A stretch of DNA of 49,411 nucleotides from an uncultured Verrucomicrobiales bacterium (GCA_949373085.1 CASICJ010000011.1:1-49411); one strand, 5' to 3'. Positions 34,597 to 43,871 are shown, counted from the first letter of the stretch. The notes: generated by a model not told the origin, from the sequence alone. Numbers and translations are program-made.

Positions 34597-35910
34597 ATGT
34601 TAACTCAGGAAATTATTAGAAAAAAGCGGGACGGTCAGGCTCTGAGCCGTGATGAGATTAGGTATTTTGCCCAAGGAATAGGTAATCAATCGATATCAGA
34701 GGGACAAATTGCCGCTTTTGCGATGGCCGTTTTTTTCCGGGGGATGTCGCTGGACGAACGGGTGGCCTTGACCGAAGGAATGCGGGACTCGGGAGAGATT
34801 CTTGCGTGGGACGATCTGGATGGACCTGCGATCGACAAGCACTCGACTGGCGGGGTGGGTGATAATGTTTCTTTGATGCTAGGGCCGTTGGTCGCAGCCT
34901 GTGGTGGCTATGTCCCTATGATTTCGGGTCGCGGGTTGGGACATACCGGTGGGACGCTCGATAAGCTTGATAGCATTCCGGGATACCAAACGATGCCATC
35001 TAATCAGGTGTTTCGCAGAGTCGTGAAGGATTGCGGGGTTGCCATTATTGGTCAAACTGCTTCGCTGGCCCCAGCAGACAAACGATTTTATGCCACCCGC
35101 GATATTACGGCGACGGTAGAGTCGCTTGACTTAATCACCGCCTCCATTCTTTCCAAAAAGCTGGCGGCGGGTTTGGAAGCCTTGGTAATGGATGTTAAAA
35201 CAGGGAGCGGAGCCTTTATGAAAGACTATCCTGATTCGGTGGCGCTCGCTGAAAGTATTGTAGGGGTTTCCAATGGGGCGGGACTCAAAACGAGTGCTCT
35301 TGTGACCGATATGAATGAATCCTTGGCGGGAACGGCGGGCAATGCACTCGAGGTTTTGGATGCCGTAAAATTTTTGAGAGGGGAGAGCGACCGCTCGCGG
35401 CTCGAAACTGTGGTGATGAGCCTCTCCTCCGAGTTGTTAGTTCTGGGAGGTTTGGCGAAGGATCGGGATCAAGCGCGCCGTGATCTGGGGCGAGCTTTGA
35501 ATTCTGGGAAGGCAGCACAGATCTTTGGTCAAATGGTCGAGGGACTGGGTGGACCCGGCGATTTCGTAGACGAACCCGAGAAGTATCTTCCCAAGGCGGA
35601 GGCGATTGTTGAGGTGAAATCGCCCGGAAGTGGCTGGGTGGCGCAAATTGAGACCCGTGAGCTTGGCTTAGCGGTGGTCGAACTGGGCGGTGGAAGGCGG
35701 CGGGCGGAAGATGAAATCGACCATGCTGTCGGATTGTCAGAGCTGCCCCAGTTGGGGCAGCAGGTGAGTGAGGGGGATTGCTTGGCTTTGGTTCACGCCA
35801 GTTCGGTAGAGAAGGCCGAACTGGCTGTCGCAAAAGTTCAGTCCGCAGTGACGTTGAGGAATATGGTGTCTAGTGGGCAACCCGTAGTTTACGAGGTTAT
35901 CGAGGGATGA
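34597..35910 (+). CDS. deoA: thymidine / pyrimidine-nucleoside phosphorylase
   Basis: This enzyme cleaves thymidine, and possibly uridine or deoxyuridine, with phosphate to the free base and (deoxy)ribose 1-phosphate in nucleoside salvage. The 437 residues cover the whole family. The N-terminal helical domain (1-65) is followed by the phosphate-binding block [16 protein letters not shown] (about 80-95). The conserved [19 protein letters not shown] is near 111-129. K and S residues in [16 protein letters not shown] and the strand [14 protein letters not shown] are near 176-213. The C-terminal domain carries the usual [16 protein letters not shown]. It follows a small XapX-like gene by 5 bases and ends at a strong hairpin. 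DeoA and Pdp cannot be separated with certainty. Confidence 0.93.
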   Translation: MLTQEIIRKKRDGQALSRDEIRYFAQGIGNQSISEGQIAAFAMAVFFRGMSLDERVALTEGMRDSGEILAWDDLDGPAIDKHSTGGVGDNVSLMLGPLVAACGGYVPMISGRGLGHTGGTLDKLDSIPGYQTMPSNQVFRRVVKDCGVAIIGQTASLAPADKRFYATRDITATVESLDLITASILSKKLAAGLEALVMDVKTGSGAFMKDYPDSVALAESIVGVSNGAGLKTSALVTDMNESLAGTAGNALEVLDAVKFLRGESDRSRLETVVMSLSSELLVLGGLAKDRDQARRDLGRALNSGKAAQIFGQMVEGLGGPGDFVDEPEKYLPKAEAIVEVKSPGSGWVAQIETRELGLAVVELGGGRRRAEDEIDHAVGLSELPQLGQQVSEGDCLALVHASSVEKAELAVAKVQSAVTLRNMVSSGQPVVYEVIEG

Positions 35911-35918
35911 AGATCGAA

Positions 35919-35946
35919 AAAGACCGCAGGCGAACCCGCGGTCTTT
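35919..35946. terminator. bidirectional terminator between deoA and amt
   Basis: AAAGACCGC and GCGGTCTTT form a perfect 9-bp stem around a 10-base loop. The A-run before it supplies a U-run on the minus strand, so it can serve the convergent amt gene as well as deoA. Confidence 0.8.
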
Positions 35947-35971
35947 GAAAGGTTGGTCAGTAGGAAGTGGC

Positions 35972-37510
35972 TCAGTCAGTGTAAGCTGGAGCACCGTGCT
36001 CGGCGACATCAAGCCCTTCAGCTTCTTCCTCGTCGCTGACGCGAACCCCCATAACTATTTTCAGAATGTAGAAGACTACGAATGAGAAGACGAAGGCGAA
36101 GGCGCAGACAGAAACAATTCCAGTGAGCTGAACTATGAGGTCACCACCACCGAAGATTGCAACTGCTAATGTTCCCCATATCCCGCAAACCCCATGAACC
36201 GAGATCGCCCCAACAGGATCGTCAATCTTCAGTTTGTCAAAGAAAAGGATAGAAACAACGACCAATCCTCCGGCGATCAGGCCAACTAAGATTGATGAAG
36301 TAGTTCCGATGACGTCCGGGCCAGCTGTGATACCAACAAGTCCGGCCAAGAATCCGTTCAGTGCCATTGAGAGGTCGGGTTTCTTAAGAAGTCCCCAACC
36401 CACGATTATTGAACCAACGGCACCACCAACGGCAGCGAGTGCAGTAGTTGTCACAACGTATGAGACTGATGCTGACTCGACCGAAAGGACAGAACCTCCG
36501 TTGAAACCAAACCATCCAAAGAAAAGGAGAAAAACGCCGATAGCTGCCATTGGCATACTGTGTCCAAGAATAGGCCTCACACCGTTCGCGGTGTATTTTC
36601 CGGCACGGGGTCCGAGGACAATGACACAACCAAGAGCTGCGAATCCACCGAATGCGTGAACAACAGTCGATCCAGCGAAGTCAGCAAATCCCATTCCATT
36701 GAGGAAGCCACCACCCCAGTGCCACGATCCGGCCCAAGGATACGCAATTCCGACCAAGATGACCGAAAAAATCATGAAACTCGTTAGCTTGACGCGCTCA
36801 GCAACAGCACCCGAGACGATGGTAGCTGCCGTGGCGGCAAACATTCCCTGGAAGAGGAAGTCGGTCCAGACGGTGTAGGCCTCGTAGTAGAGGTTTGTTT
36901 CAAACAAGAGCTTTTGGTCGGCACCGTGACCAACCATCGATCCCATCGCGAAAAAACCTTCACCGTCCCAGCCAGGATAGTGAGCATTGAATCCCCAAAA
37001 ATAGTAGGTGAGGAGACCTATGGAAATAATCCAGCAGTTCTTGAACAGAATATTCACAACGTTCTTCTTTTGACAAAGACCCGACTCAAGGGTGCAGAAT
37101 CCGAGGTGCATCAGGAAGACCAGAAAGGCTGCGATAAGAACCCAAATGTTATCGACCAAGAACTGAGTGTAGAGGTTGGTCGACTTCCAAACGTTATCGT
37201 AAAGGGCCGCATTACCTTCTTCGCCAACTCCGGTCAGTTTTTCCTTCGCGGCATCACCGGTTTCTTCATCGCCAACAGCGTCAGAGATGGTTGACCAGAC
37301 AGTATTGGCATCGTCGGTAACATAGCTTTCCCAAGCAGGTGCTTTGTCTTCGTCATCACCAGCCTCGCTGGCCGCTTTGACGAACTCTTCCGTCTTGGAG
37401 ATGATAGTATCAAAGTCCATTGCGGCGTTTGATTCGCCGAATCCGGCGAGGATACTGACTGCTAAGGTTAGCAGCCATGCCTTTGTCATTTTTTGTGTTA
37501 GCTTTCGCAT
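35972..37510 (-). CDS. amt: ammonium transporter with extended periplasmic N-terminus
   Basis: An Amt/MEP-family channel that takes up ammonium. A signal peptide (about 1-29, ending ESNAA) and an acidic extension of roughly 85 residues precede the first membrane helix of the core (about 117-142). This extension is longer than in typical Amt proteins. The pore histidines are in FAGSTVVHAFGG and AISVHGVCGIWGTL. The C-terminal signature VRVSDEEEAEGLDVAEHG is the usual one. Eleven helices are expected. It is transcribed away from a second amt gene across a 140-base gap with paired sigma-54-type promoters. No glnK/PII gene accompanies it. The start at 37510 gives a basic signal peptide; ATG at 37489 is an alternative. 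Confidence 0.92.
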   Translation of the reverse strand: MRKLTQKMTKAWLLTLAVSILAGFGESNAAMDFDTIISKTEEFVKAASEAGDDEDKAPAWESYVTDDANTVWSTISDAVGDEETGDAAKEKLTGVGEEGNAALYDNVWKSTNLYTQFLVDNIWVLIAAFLVFLMHLGFCTLESGLCQKKNVVNILFKNCWIISIGLLTYYFWGFNAHYPGWDGEGFFAMGSMVGHGADQKLLFETNLYYEAYTVWTDFLFQGMFAATAATIVSGAVAERVKLTSFMIFSVILVGIAYPWAGSWHWGGGFLNGMGFADFAGSTVVHAFGGFAALGCVIVLGPRAGKYTANGVRPILGHSMPMAAIGVFLLFFGWFGFNGGSVLSVESASVSYVVTTTALAAVGGAVGSIIVGWGLLKKPDLSMALNGFLAGLVGITAGPDVIGTTSSILVGLIAGGLVVVSILFFDKLKIDDPVGAISVHGVCGIWGTLAVAIFGGGDLIVQLTGIVSVCAFAFVFSFVVFYILKIVMGVRVSDEEEAEGLDVAEHGAPAYTD

Positions 37511-37545
37511 CTTTTTTTTGGGTTCGAGTTGAACAACAGGAAGTG

Positions 37546-37561
37546 AGCAACGGGTGTGCCA
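37546..37561 (-). promoter_or_regulatory. sigma-54 (-24/-12) promoter for the minus-strand amt gene
   Basis: On the minus strand TGGCACACCCGTTGCT matches the consensus TGGCAC-N5-TTGCW at every defined position. It predicts a start about 26 bases before the amt start codon at 37510. Nitrogen control through RpoN is known for amt genes; the match itself is seen directly. Confidence 0.78.
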
Positions 37562-37586
37562 CGCTATGATGAGCAGAATTCATGTC

Positions 37587-37602
37587 TGGCATGAAAAATG
37601 CT
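37587..37602 (+). promoter_or_regulatory. sigma-54 (-24/-12) promoter for the plus-strand amt gene
   Basis: TGGCATGAAAAATGCT keeps the essential GG and GC dinucleotides at the exact 10-base spacing and differs from consensus at two less critical bases. It predicts a start about 38 bases before the ATG at 37651. It points away from the minus-strand element with 25 bases in between. Confidence 0.65.
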
Positions 37603-37650
37603 CCACCGTAATTCCCGACCTAAATAGTTCGGAATACAACTCGACAAATT

Positions 37651-39000
37651 ATGACGAAATACCGCCATTCCATGAAATCCTTCGGAGCATTCTTAGCAAT
37701 GCTGTTCCTTAGTTCAGGCTCTCTTTGGGCTCAGGGTGAGAACCCAATCGACACCGGCAATACAGCCTGGATGATTACTGCCACGGTTCTTGTGCTGATG
37801 ATGACTCTTCCTGGCTTGGCCCTTTTTTACGGCGGGTTGGTGAGATCTAAAAACGTCCTCTCAGTCTTAATGCATTGTTACGCGATCGCAGCATTGGCGT
37901 CGATCATGTGGGTGATCTTCCTCTATACCATCGCCTTTGACTCCGGAGATTCAGGCTTGTTGGGAGGTGGCTGGTTGGGAGGTCTTAGCAACGTGTTCTT
38001 GAATGGAGTGGAGGGTAATAATTCCAATGGAGTCCCAAATACGGTGTTCGTAATATTTCAGATGACTTTTGCCATCATAACACCTGGTTTGATCGTGGGT
38101 GCTTTTGTAGAGAGGATGAAATTTGTTGCGGTGATGGTTTTCACCGCGTTGTGGCTAACCTTAGTTTATGCTCCTGCAGTTTATTGGGTGTGGGCCGATG
38201 GAGGAATCATGCTCGGTTGGGGAGCCATTGATCTTGCTGGAGGAATTGTGGTTCACGCGACGGCTGGGGTATCTGCGCTGGTTCTAGCCAAGATGATCGG
38301 GCCACGTCGGGGATTCCCGAAGCAGCTTCAGCCGCCTCATAGTCCGGGCCTTGTAATGATTGGAGCCTCTCTCCTCTGGGTGGGTTGGTTTGGTTTCAAT
38401 GCCGGTTCTCAGGGCGCAGCCAGCGGAGCGGCAGGGATGACAATGTTAGTGACTCATATTTCTGCTGCCACAGCTGCGCTGGTTTGGTGCCTCGTCGAGC
38501 GGATCCAAACAGGTAAAACCGGGGTAGTTGGAATCGCGACCGGAATGGTGGCTGGCTTAGCTACAATAACGCCGGCTTCAGGTCACGTTGGGCCGATGGG
38601 GGCTCTTTTGATCGGACTTTCGGCCGGGGTCATTTGTTACTTCATGTGCGGAGTTGTCCGTCACAAATTGAATATTGATGACTCGCTCGATGTGTTTGCG
38701 GTGCACGGGGTGGGCGGCATATTGGGTACCATCATGGTAGCATTTCTAGGTGCCGAGGGTGTTCTCGGAGGCTTGGGGCTTAATGAGAATCCTGAAACTG
38801 GTGAAACTTATTCCAGTATCGAGCAGCTTATTGTTCAGCTGAAGTCGGTGGGAATCACGGTCGTTTGGTCCGCAGTCGCAACAATCATTATTGTTACGCT
38901 TATCAAAAAGACGGTGGGGCTGAGGGTTTCGGAAGAGGTTGAGGCAGAAGGTCTAGATTCTGCCGAGCACGGTGAAACGGCATATAACTTTGATGCTTGA
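37651..39000 (+). CDS. amt: ammonium transporter
   Basis: A second Amt-family ammonium channel, of 449 residues and conventional AmtB length. A signal peptide (about 1-27, ending SLWA) precedes the core. The first helices contain AWMITATVLVLMMTLPGLAL and FYGGLVRSKNVLSV, which are typical of AmtB. The pore histidines are in DLAGGIVVHATAG and DVFAVHGVGGILGTI, with the conserved aspartate before AGG present. The cytoplasmic tail GLRVSEEVEAEGLDSAEHG is the segment that GlnK docks to in other bacteria. It is divergent from the other amt gene. A GC-rich terminator follows. Two transporters with different N-termini may serve different ammonium concentrations, which is inference. Confidence 0.95.
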   Translation: MTKYRHSMKSFGAFLAMLFLSSGSLWAQGENPIDTGNTAWMITATVLVLMMTLPGLALFYGGLVRSKNVLSVLMHCYAIAALASIMWVIFLYTIAFDSGDSGLLGGGWLGGLSNVFLNGVEGNNSNGVPNTVFVIFQMTFAIITPGLIVGAFVERMKFVAVMVFTALWLTLVYAPAVYWVWADGGIMLGWGAIDLAGGIVVHATAGVSALVLAKMIGPRRGFPKQLQPPHSPGLVMIGASLLWVGWFGFNAGSQGAASGAAGMTMLVTHISAATAALVWCLVERIQTGKTGVVGIATGMVAGLATITPASGHVGPMGALLIGLSAGVICYFMCGVVRHKLNIDDSLDVFAVHGVGGILGTIMVAFLGAEGVLGGLGLNENPETGETYSSIEQLIVQLKSVGITVVWSAVATIIIVTLIKKTVGLRVSEEVEAEGLDSAEHGETAYNFDA

Positions 39001-39034
39001 TTCTAGGTTACAGAAGTAAGCCACGATTCCAGAC

Positions 39035-39067
39035 AAAAAGCGGGCCCTGACTGGTCCCGCTTTTTTT
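39035..39067 (+). terminator. intrinsic terminator after the plus-strand amt gene
   Basis: AAAAAGCGGG pairs with CCCGCTTTTT around an 11-base loop and runs into seven T. It lies 34 bases after the amt stop codon. Confidence 0.9.
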
Positions 39068-39345
39068 GTGGGAACTATGCCCATTAATTATCTTAGACTT
39101 GGAACAATTTAGTCTTGGTTTGAAAAATAGATAAACGAGCGATTCGCTAACAGAATGGTTTGGGGCAGAAGGTTAGAGGATCAGGCTCAAAACCAGATGC
39201 ATTTTGAAAATCTGTAAATTTCATACAAATGAAGTAACGAAAGAGGGGATAGGTGCGTCACACTGAGTAGATGCTTGAGTTTACATTGTGATCACGATGT
39301 TTCAGCGAAAAGCAGAGTTCCAGTTGCTTTACGAAAGACAAAACT
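39068..39345. other. non-coding region before the sigma factor gene
   Basis: About 280 bases hold no gene that I can support. Small palindromes are present, TTCAT-ACA-AATGAA-like at about 39220 and TGTGATCACG near 39286, but neither has a clear regulator match. I could not place promoter boxes. Confidence 0.35.
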
Positions 39346-40236
39346 ATGAAAACACCCCCCCAAACACCAAAAATCAGCTCCTCACGCTATGATGCCGACA
39401 GCAGCTTAAGACTCTACATGCGTGAGATCAGCGAAACTCCCTTGCTGACTTCAAAGGAAGAAGTGAAATTGGCAGCTCTGATCAAAAAGGGTGATCAAGA
39501 CGCCAGAACGCGTATGATTAAAGCAAACTTGCGTCTCGTTGTGAAAATTGCGCAGGATTATTCAAACTATGGCCTTCCTCTTATGGATTTAATTTCGGAG
39601 GGCAATATTGGACTCATGAAGGCTGTCGAGCGCTTTGATCCGGCAAAAGGGGGGAAGCTCTCAACTTATGGGTCTTGGTGGATCAAGCAGTCAATGAAGC
39701 GAGCTCTTGCCAACCAAAGCAAGACGATCCGTCTTCCAGTCCACATGGTGGATAAAATTGCAAAATTACGTCGTGTCATGACGCTGCTCGCCGAATCTTA
39801 TGGTCGCGAGCCCACCGACGAAGAATTATGCGGGGAAACTGGGATGGCTCCCAAAAAGCTTTCACTCCTGAAACGGGCAGCACAGCGGCCAACCTCTCTG
39901 GATTCGCCTGTGGGGGACGATGAACGCTCAAGTTTTGCGGAAATCATTGGCGATGAGCATGCCGAGAATCCTTTTGAGGTGCTTTCTGACAAAAATATGC
40001 TCAATCAGATTGATTCTTTGCTCGAGGTGCTCGATGAGCGCGAATCAAAGATAATTGAAGCCCGGTATGGTCTTTGTGGTAAAACCGCAATGACATTAGA
40101 AGAAGTTGGGAGCGAATTGAAGGTCACTAGAGAGAGGATCCGCCAACTGCAAAATATTGCGCTTGATAAAATGCGGAAAAGCCTGCGTATAAGAGAGAAG
40201 CCGAAAGAGGTTTTTCTCGCGAGAAAGGCTTCTTGA
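39346..40236 (+). CDS. RNA polymerase sigma-70 family factor (RpoD-like, group 2)
   Basis: A sigma factor that directs RNA polymerase to promoters. Regions run in order without a large region 1.1. Region 1.2 is DSSLRLYMREISETPLLT (about 19-36). Region 2 holds RMIKANLRLVVKIAQDY (56-72) and the promoter-melting part FDPAKGGKLSTYGSWWIKQ (97-115). Region 3 is about 135-190, and region 4 has a helix-turn-helix with LEEVGSELKVTRERIRQLQ (about 253-271). At 296 residues it is much shorter than a primary RpoD and resembles group 2 or RpoH-length factors. Its signature is housekeeping-like, so it should read -35/-10 promoters. It is monocistronic with its own terminator. Confidence 0.92.
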   Translation: MKTPPQTPKISSSRYDADSSLRLYMREISETPLLTSKEEVKLAALIKKGDQDARTRMIKANLRLVVKIAQDYSNYGLPLMDLISEGNIGLMKAVERFDPAKGGKLSTYGSWWIKQSMKRALANQSKTIRLPVHMVDKIAKLRRVMTLLAESYGREPTDEELCGETGMAPKKLSLLKRAAQRPTSLDSPVGDDERSSFAEIIGDEHAENPFEVLSDKNMLNQIDSLLEVLDERESKIIEARYGLCGKTAMTLEEVGSELKVTRERIRQLQNIALDKMRKSLRIREKPKEVFLARKAS

Positions 40237-40278
40237 GGTTAGATAACACAATCCATTGCGATTGGGATCGTAGGTGTG

Positions 40279-40311
40279 AAGAGCGGCAGGGGTGACCCTG
40301 TCGCTCTTTTT
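40279..40311 (+). terminator. intrinsic terminator after the sigma factor gene
   Basis: AAGAGCGGCAGGG pairs with CCCTGTCGCTCTT (one G-T pair) around the tetraloop GTGA, followed by a T-run. It lies between the convergent sigma factor and DUF2071 genes. Confidence 0.88.
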
Positions 40312-40340
40312 CTTTCGGTATGAGTAAGTCCTTGTAACCA

Positions 40341-41069
40341 TCAATTTACTGGGCGGAGCGGGTGGATGCTCACTGGAACACCTGGGCTATAGAGTTGAGA
40401 GATGGGTTCCTCTCTGACTGAGAATTTTTCCCATTCTAAAGGGACTCTGCTACTTTTTGCGACATTAGCCTTGGTGAATTGATAGGGTGAGTGGTGAACT
40501 TGGCCACAATGGATTTTACCGCCCCGCGATTCTGAAAACAGGAGGTAGCGCTCGAGGAGGAAAAATTCCAGTGACCCCGGCTCTGCGGTTCGGAGGTCGC
40601 CGGAGCTTTCGTAATCAAAGACGGCTTCCTTTTCGCAATCTTTACGCTGACAGCGATAGACCGATCCTTCGCTCGACATCTGAGCATGTTGATAGGGAAG
40701 ATGGAAAAATTTACGGGCCACTTCCACGGCAATTGTCTGGTCGCAATCGAGCGAAAAAAACCAAACTCCGGGCTGCCCTTGTTCGTCGTGCACATATGCC
40801 CTGATGTTTAATTCGAGAAAATTGGAAAGCCCGGGTATTGGCGGTAGAAAGCGCGGCCGGACCTTTCTCATGAAAAAAGGGACGAGACCGAGGTAGGTTT
40901 TACCTTCGTGCAGATCAACTGAGAGACGATTGGGAATTCGTTTCGCAATTTCCTGTGCATCGATTTCCCAGTGGAGGAAAAGGAGATTACTCCACGTTTG
41001 AAACATCATAGGAGAGCTTGCGGGCTTTTCGCGGACGGCGAGGCGGTCCTTTAGGGTCGGAATTGTCAT
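40341..41069 (-). CDS. DUF2071 (YqjF-like) protein
   Basis: A 242-residue protein of the DUF2071/YqjF family, function unknown. Family features include FQTWSNLLFLHWEIDAQEI near the start, the LP/IP-x-R-L turn (RIPNRLSVDLHEGKTYLGLV) and FLELNIRAYVHDEQGQPGVWF. The start at 41069 (MTIPTLKD) is chosen because upstream in-frame codons run into the divergent thrS gene and lose family similarity. It is divergent from thrS with an 80-base gap. No partner genes give a clue to its role. Confidence 0.85.
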   Translation of the reverse strand: MTIPTLKDRLAVREKPASSPMMFQTWSNLLFLHWEIDAQEIAKRIPNRLSVDLHEGKTYLGLVPFFMRKVRPRFLPPIPGLSNFLELNIRAYVHDEQGQPGVWFFSLDCDQTIAVEVARKFFHLPYQHAQMSSEGSVYRCQRKDCEKEAVFDYESSGDLRTAEPGSLEFFLLERYLLFSESRGGKIHCGQVHHSPYQFTKANVAKSSRVPLEWEKFSVREEPISQLYSPGVPVSIHPLRPVN

Positions 41070-41149
41070 TCGAAGTTTATAGATACTCGCATTTCCGCTG
41101 TGAGCAACGCTTGCATTTCCTTCACCGACCTGCTTTATCTCCGGCTTCC

Positions 41150-43032
41150 ATGGCAGACGAAAAAGACCGTAAAACCCTCGAAGAGCGCCACCAGATGTCG
41201 GATCTGGAGCGCCTGCGCCACTCCTGTGCTCACGTACTGGCGACCGCGGTTTCGCGGATTTGGCCGGATGCTCAGTTTGCCGCCGGACCTCCAGTCGAGG
41301 GCGGTTTTTATTACGATATTGATTTAAAGCACCGGATTTCGCCCGATGATTTTCCGCAGATCGAGGCTGAGATGAAGAAGGTGGTGAAGGAAAATTCTTC
41401 TTTTGAGCGAGTGGTAATGAGCCGTGACGAGGCAATGTCTTTGGCCAAGTCTGGTCGTCTGGCTGCGGTCAGTAAGCGTGAGGTCGAATCAGTCTTTAAA
41501 GTGGATCTCCTCAACGATATCCCTGAGGACGAAGAGATATCGATCTTCAAAAATGGCGATTTTTGGGACCTCTGCGCCGGTCCTCACGTCGGCCGGACTG
41601 GTAATTGTAAGGCCTTTAAGGTGATGTCAGTCGCCAGTGCCTTTTATAAAGGAGATAAAGACAAGCAATCTCTTCAGAGGATTTATGGAACTTGTTTTAA
41701 GAATCGTACCCTCCTTGACGAGCATCTCGAGCGACTCGAAGAGGCGAAGAAGCGCGATCATCGTCGACTTGGGCAAAGAGATGAATCTTTTTACCTTCGA
41801 TGAATCGGTGGGGCAGGGCCTGCCACTTTGGAAGCCGAAGGGTGGAATCATTCGTCGTGAGTTGCAGGACTTTATCACCGAGGAACTTGACAAGCAGGGA
41901 TACTTTCAAGTGTTTCACGCCGCACATTGGCAAACTTGGTCTTTATCGAACATCGGGCCACTTCCCGTATTACGAGGACAGCCAGTTCCCGCCTATCGTG
42001 GAGCGGGATGCCATGAAGAAGCTTGGGGAAGAAGGTGCAAAGTGCAGTGACTTGGTCAATTTCATCTCCACCGGTGAAATCGAGGGTTTTCTTCTCAAAC
42101 CGATGAATTGTCCCCATCACATTAAGATTTTCGACAGCGAGCATCGCTCCTATCGTGATCTTCCGGTGCGACTTGCGGAGTTCGGAACGGTTTATCGGTG
42201 GGAGCAATCTGGTGAGCTTGGCGGATTGACTCGCGTTCGTAGTTTCACTCAGGATGATGCTCACCTTTTCTGCACGCCAGAGCAGGTTGGTGAAGAAATT
42301 CAGGGGTGTCTCGGCCTCGTCAAGAAGGTCCTCAATACTCTCGGTATGAATGATTACGGGGTCAGGCTTTCCCTTCGCGATCCTGATAGTGATAAATACG
42401 TGGGCGACCCCGAAAATTGGGATAAAGCGGAAGCAGCCCTGCGTGAAGCTGTCCAAACTCTTGGAGTTGAGTACACCGAGGAGCCTGGAGAAGCCGCTTT
42501 TTATGGTCCCAAGATCGACTTTGTGGTCAAAGACGTGATCGGCCGAGACTGGCAACTTGGAACTGTGCAGGTCGATTACAATTTGCCCGAGCGCTTTGAT
42601 CTCAGTTATATTGGCTCGGATAACAAAGCACATCGTCCGGTCATGATTCATCGCGCACCCTTTGGGTCGCTTGAGCGGTTTGTAGGACTTTTGATCGAGC
42701 ACTTTGAGGGCAAGTTTCCGACCTGGCTCGCTCCTGAGCAGGTAAGGATTCTTCCGATTTCCGAGAAATATTCCACAGAAGCCGATAAGCTAGCGATGGA
42801 ACTTTCCGAGGCAGGGGCCCGCGTTTCGGTCGACCACGCAGGTGACAAAATTGGCGCCAAGATTCGCCTTGCGCGCATGGACCGGATTCCTTATCTTGCC
42901 GTCCTTGGTGCGCGTGAAGTGGAAGAAAACTCCGTGAGTGTGCGCCATCGGGATCAAGGTGATCTCGGCAGTATTTCAACGAATGATTTCGTCAGTAAGA
43001 TTTCCCAAGACATCTCCAACCGATCGCTTTAG
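41150..43032 (+). CDS. thrS: threonyl-tRNA synthetase, broken by two +1 frameshifts
   Basis: Charges tRNA-Thr with threonine. The N-terminal TGS domain is absent: the protein starts MADEKDRK and reaches the editing-domain HxxxH (RHSCAHVLA) within about 25 residues. The frame breaks twice. At 41771-41773 GGGC should be GGC, so CTT-GGC-AAA-GAG (LGKE) is restored. At 41913-41915 TTTC should be TTC, so GTG-TTC-ACG-CCG-CAC (VFTPH) is restored. Both are one extra base in short homopolymers, 142 bases apart. With both corrected the protein is about 626 residues and intact: zinc cysteine in KPMNCPHH, motif 2 YRWEQSGELGGLTRVRSFTQDDAH, motif 3 HRAPFGSLERF and the anticodon domain. thrS is essential, so sequencing or assembly error is the most likely cause. 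It heads a thrS-infC-HAD unit. Confidence 0.9.
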
Positions 43033-43179
43033 TGACTGGTTGTTATCCATTTGCGTGTCCCACGTATGAGAGATGATGCTAGCATGCGCCGTTCCTCGGC
43101 TGATTTTAAACCTTTCGGATTCAAGGTGGCTTTGTGTCTACCTGGATTCTCCCCCTGATAACCACAACCTGCCAAGACC

Positions 43180-43851
43180 ATAGCTAAGAAGAAAAAAAAG
43201 TTCAAAAGAGCACGCCGGGATATGACCCGGGTGAACGATCGAATTCGTGCTCCTAAGATCCGTGTTGTTTACGGTGAAGATAGTCAACAACTCGGTGTCA
43301 TGACGACTCGTGAAGCGATCGATAAGGCCAAATCAGTGGGGCTTGATCTCGTTGAAATTGCTCCCAAAGCTGATCCCCCGGTTTGCCGAATCGTGGATTA
43401 TGGAAAATATAAATACGAGCAGTCTAAGTTGAAAAAAACTTCAAAGAGCAAAGGCCCGGTAAAGATGAAAGAAGTGAAATTTCGCGTCCGCACCGAGGAG
43501 CATGATTATAATATTAAGTGCGCTCGGGCTGAGAAGTTTCTCGATGAGGGCAACAAGGTTCGTGTTCAGCTTCAATTCCGTGGTCGTGAGAATGCCCACC
43601 GCGATATTGGGTTTGTGGTCATGGAGCGAGTCAAGGATGATCTTGCTGGAATGTCGCACGTTGATATGGAGCCCAAGTTGGCCGGCCGTGCTATCGGAAT
43701 GGTTCTCTCACCGATTGCAGCTGAAAAGCGTGAGCGCCGTTTCATGCTATCCCACGGGGAGCTTATCCATGAGGATGAGGCTAAGGATCATGAGTTTGAC
43801 GACTCGGATGACATCGAAAAAGAAGAGGGTCACGAAAGCGAAGATGAGTAG
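43180..43851 (+). CDS. infC: translation initiation factor IF-3 with probable AUA start codon
   Basis: IF-3 binds the 30S subunit and checks the start codon and initiator tRNA. The family core begins RVNDRIRAPKIRVV and runs through LVEIAPKADPPVCRIVDYGKY to KEVKFRVRTEEHDY. The first ATG (43222) would start only four codons before that core. The frame continues upstream through a basic segment AKKKKKFKRARRD to an ATA codon at 43180, with TAA at 43159. No ATG, GTG or TTG lies in the extension. Non-AUG starts are a known feature of infC and allow autoregulation, so ATA is preferred, though not certain. An acidic tail follows residue about 190. thrS is upstream as in many bacteria, but rpmI-rplT do not follow. 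Confidence 0.9.
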   Translation: MAKKKKKFKRARRDMTRVNDRIRAPKIRVVYGEDSQQLGVMTTREAIDKAKSVGLDLVEIAPKADPPVCRIVDYGKYKYEQSKLKKTSKSKGPVKMKEVKFRVRTEEHDYNIKCARAEKFLDEGNKVRVQLQFRGRENAHRDIGFVVMERVKDDLAGMSHVDMEPKLAGRAIGMVLSPIAAEKRERRFMLSHGELIHEDEAKDHEFDDSDDIEKEEGHESEDE

Positions 43852-43871
43852 AATCTTCCCTAAATCCTTCG

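Noticed and set aside
41018-41149. An extended N-terminus of thrS starting at 41018
   Set aside because: The extra 44 residues do not resemble a TGS domain and overlap the start of the divergent DUF2071 gene.
40341-41435. A 364-residue version of the DUF2071 protein
   Set aside because: The extra 122 residues are antisense to thrS and of biased composition; family similarity begins just after 41069.
41765-41920. Programmed ribosomal frameshifting in thrS
   Set aside because: Two separate shifts would be needed, with no slippery heptamer or downstream structure seen, and programmed shifts are not known in this family.
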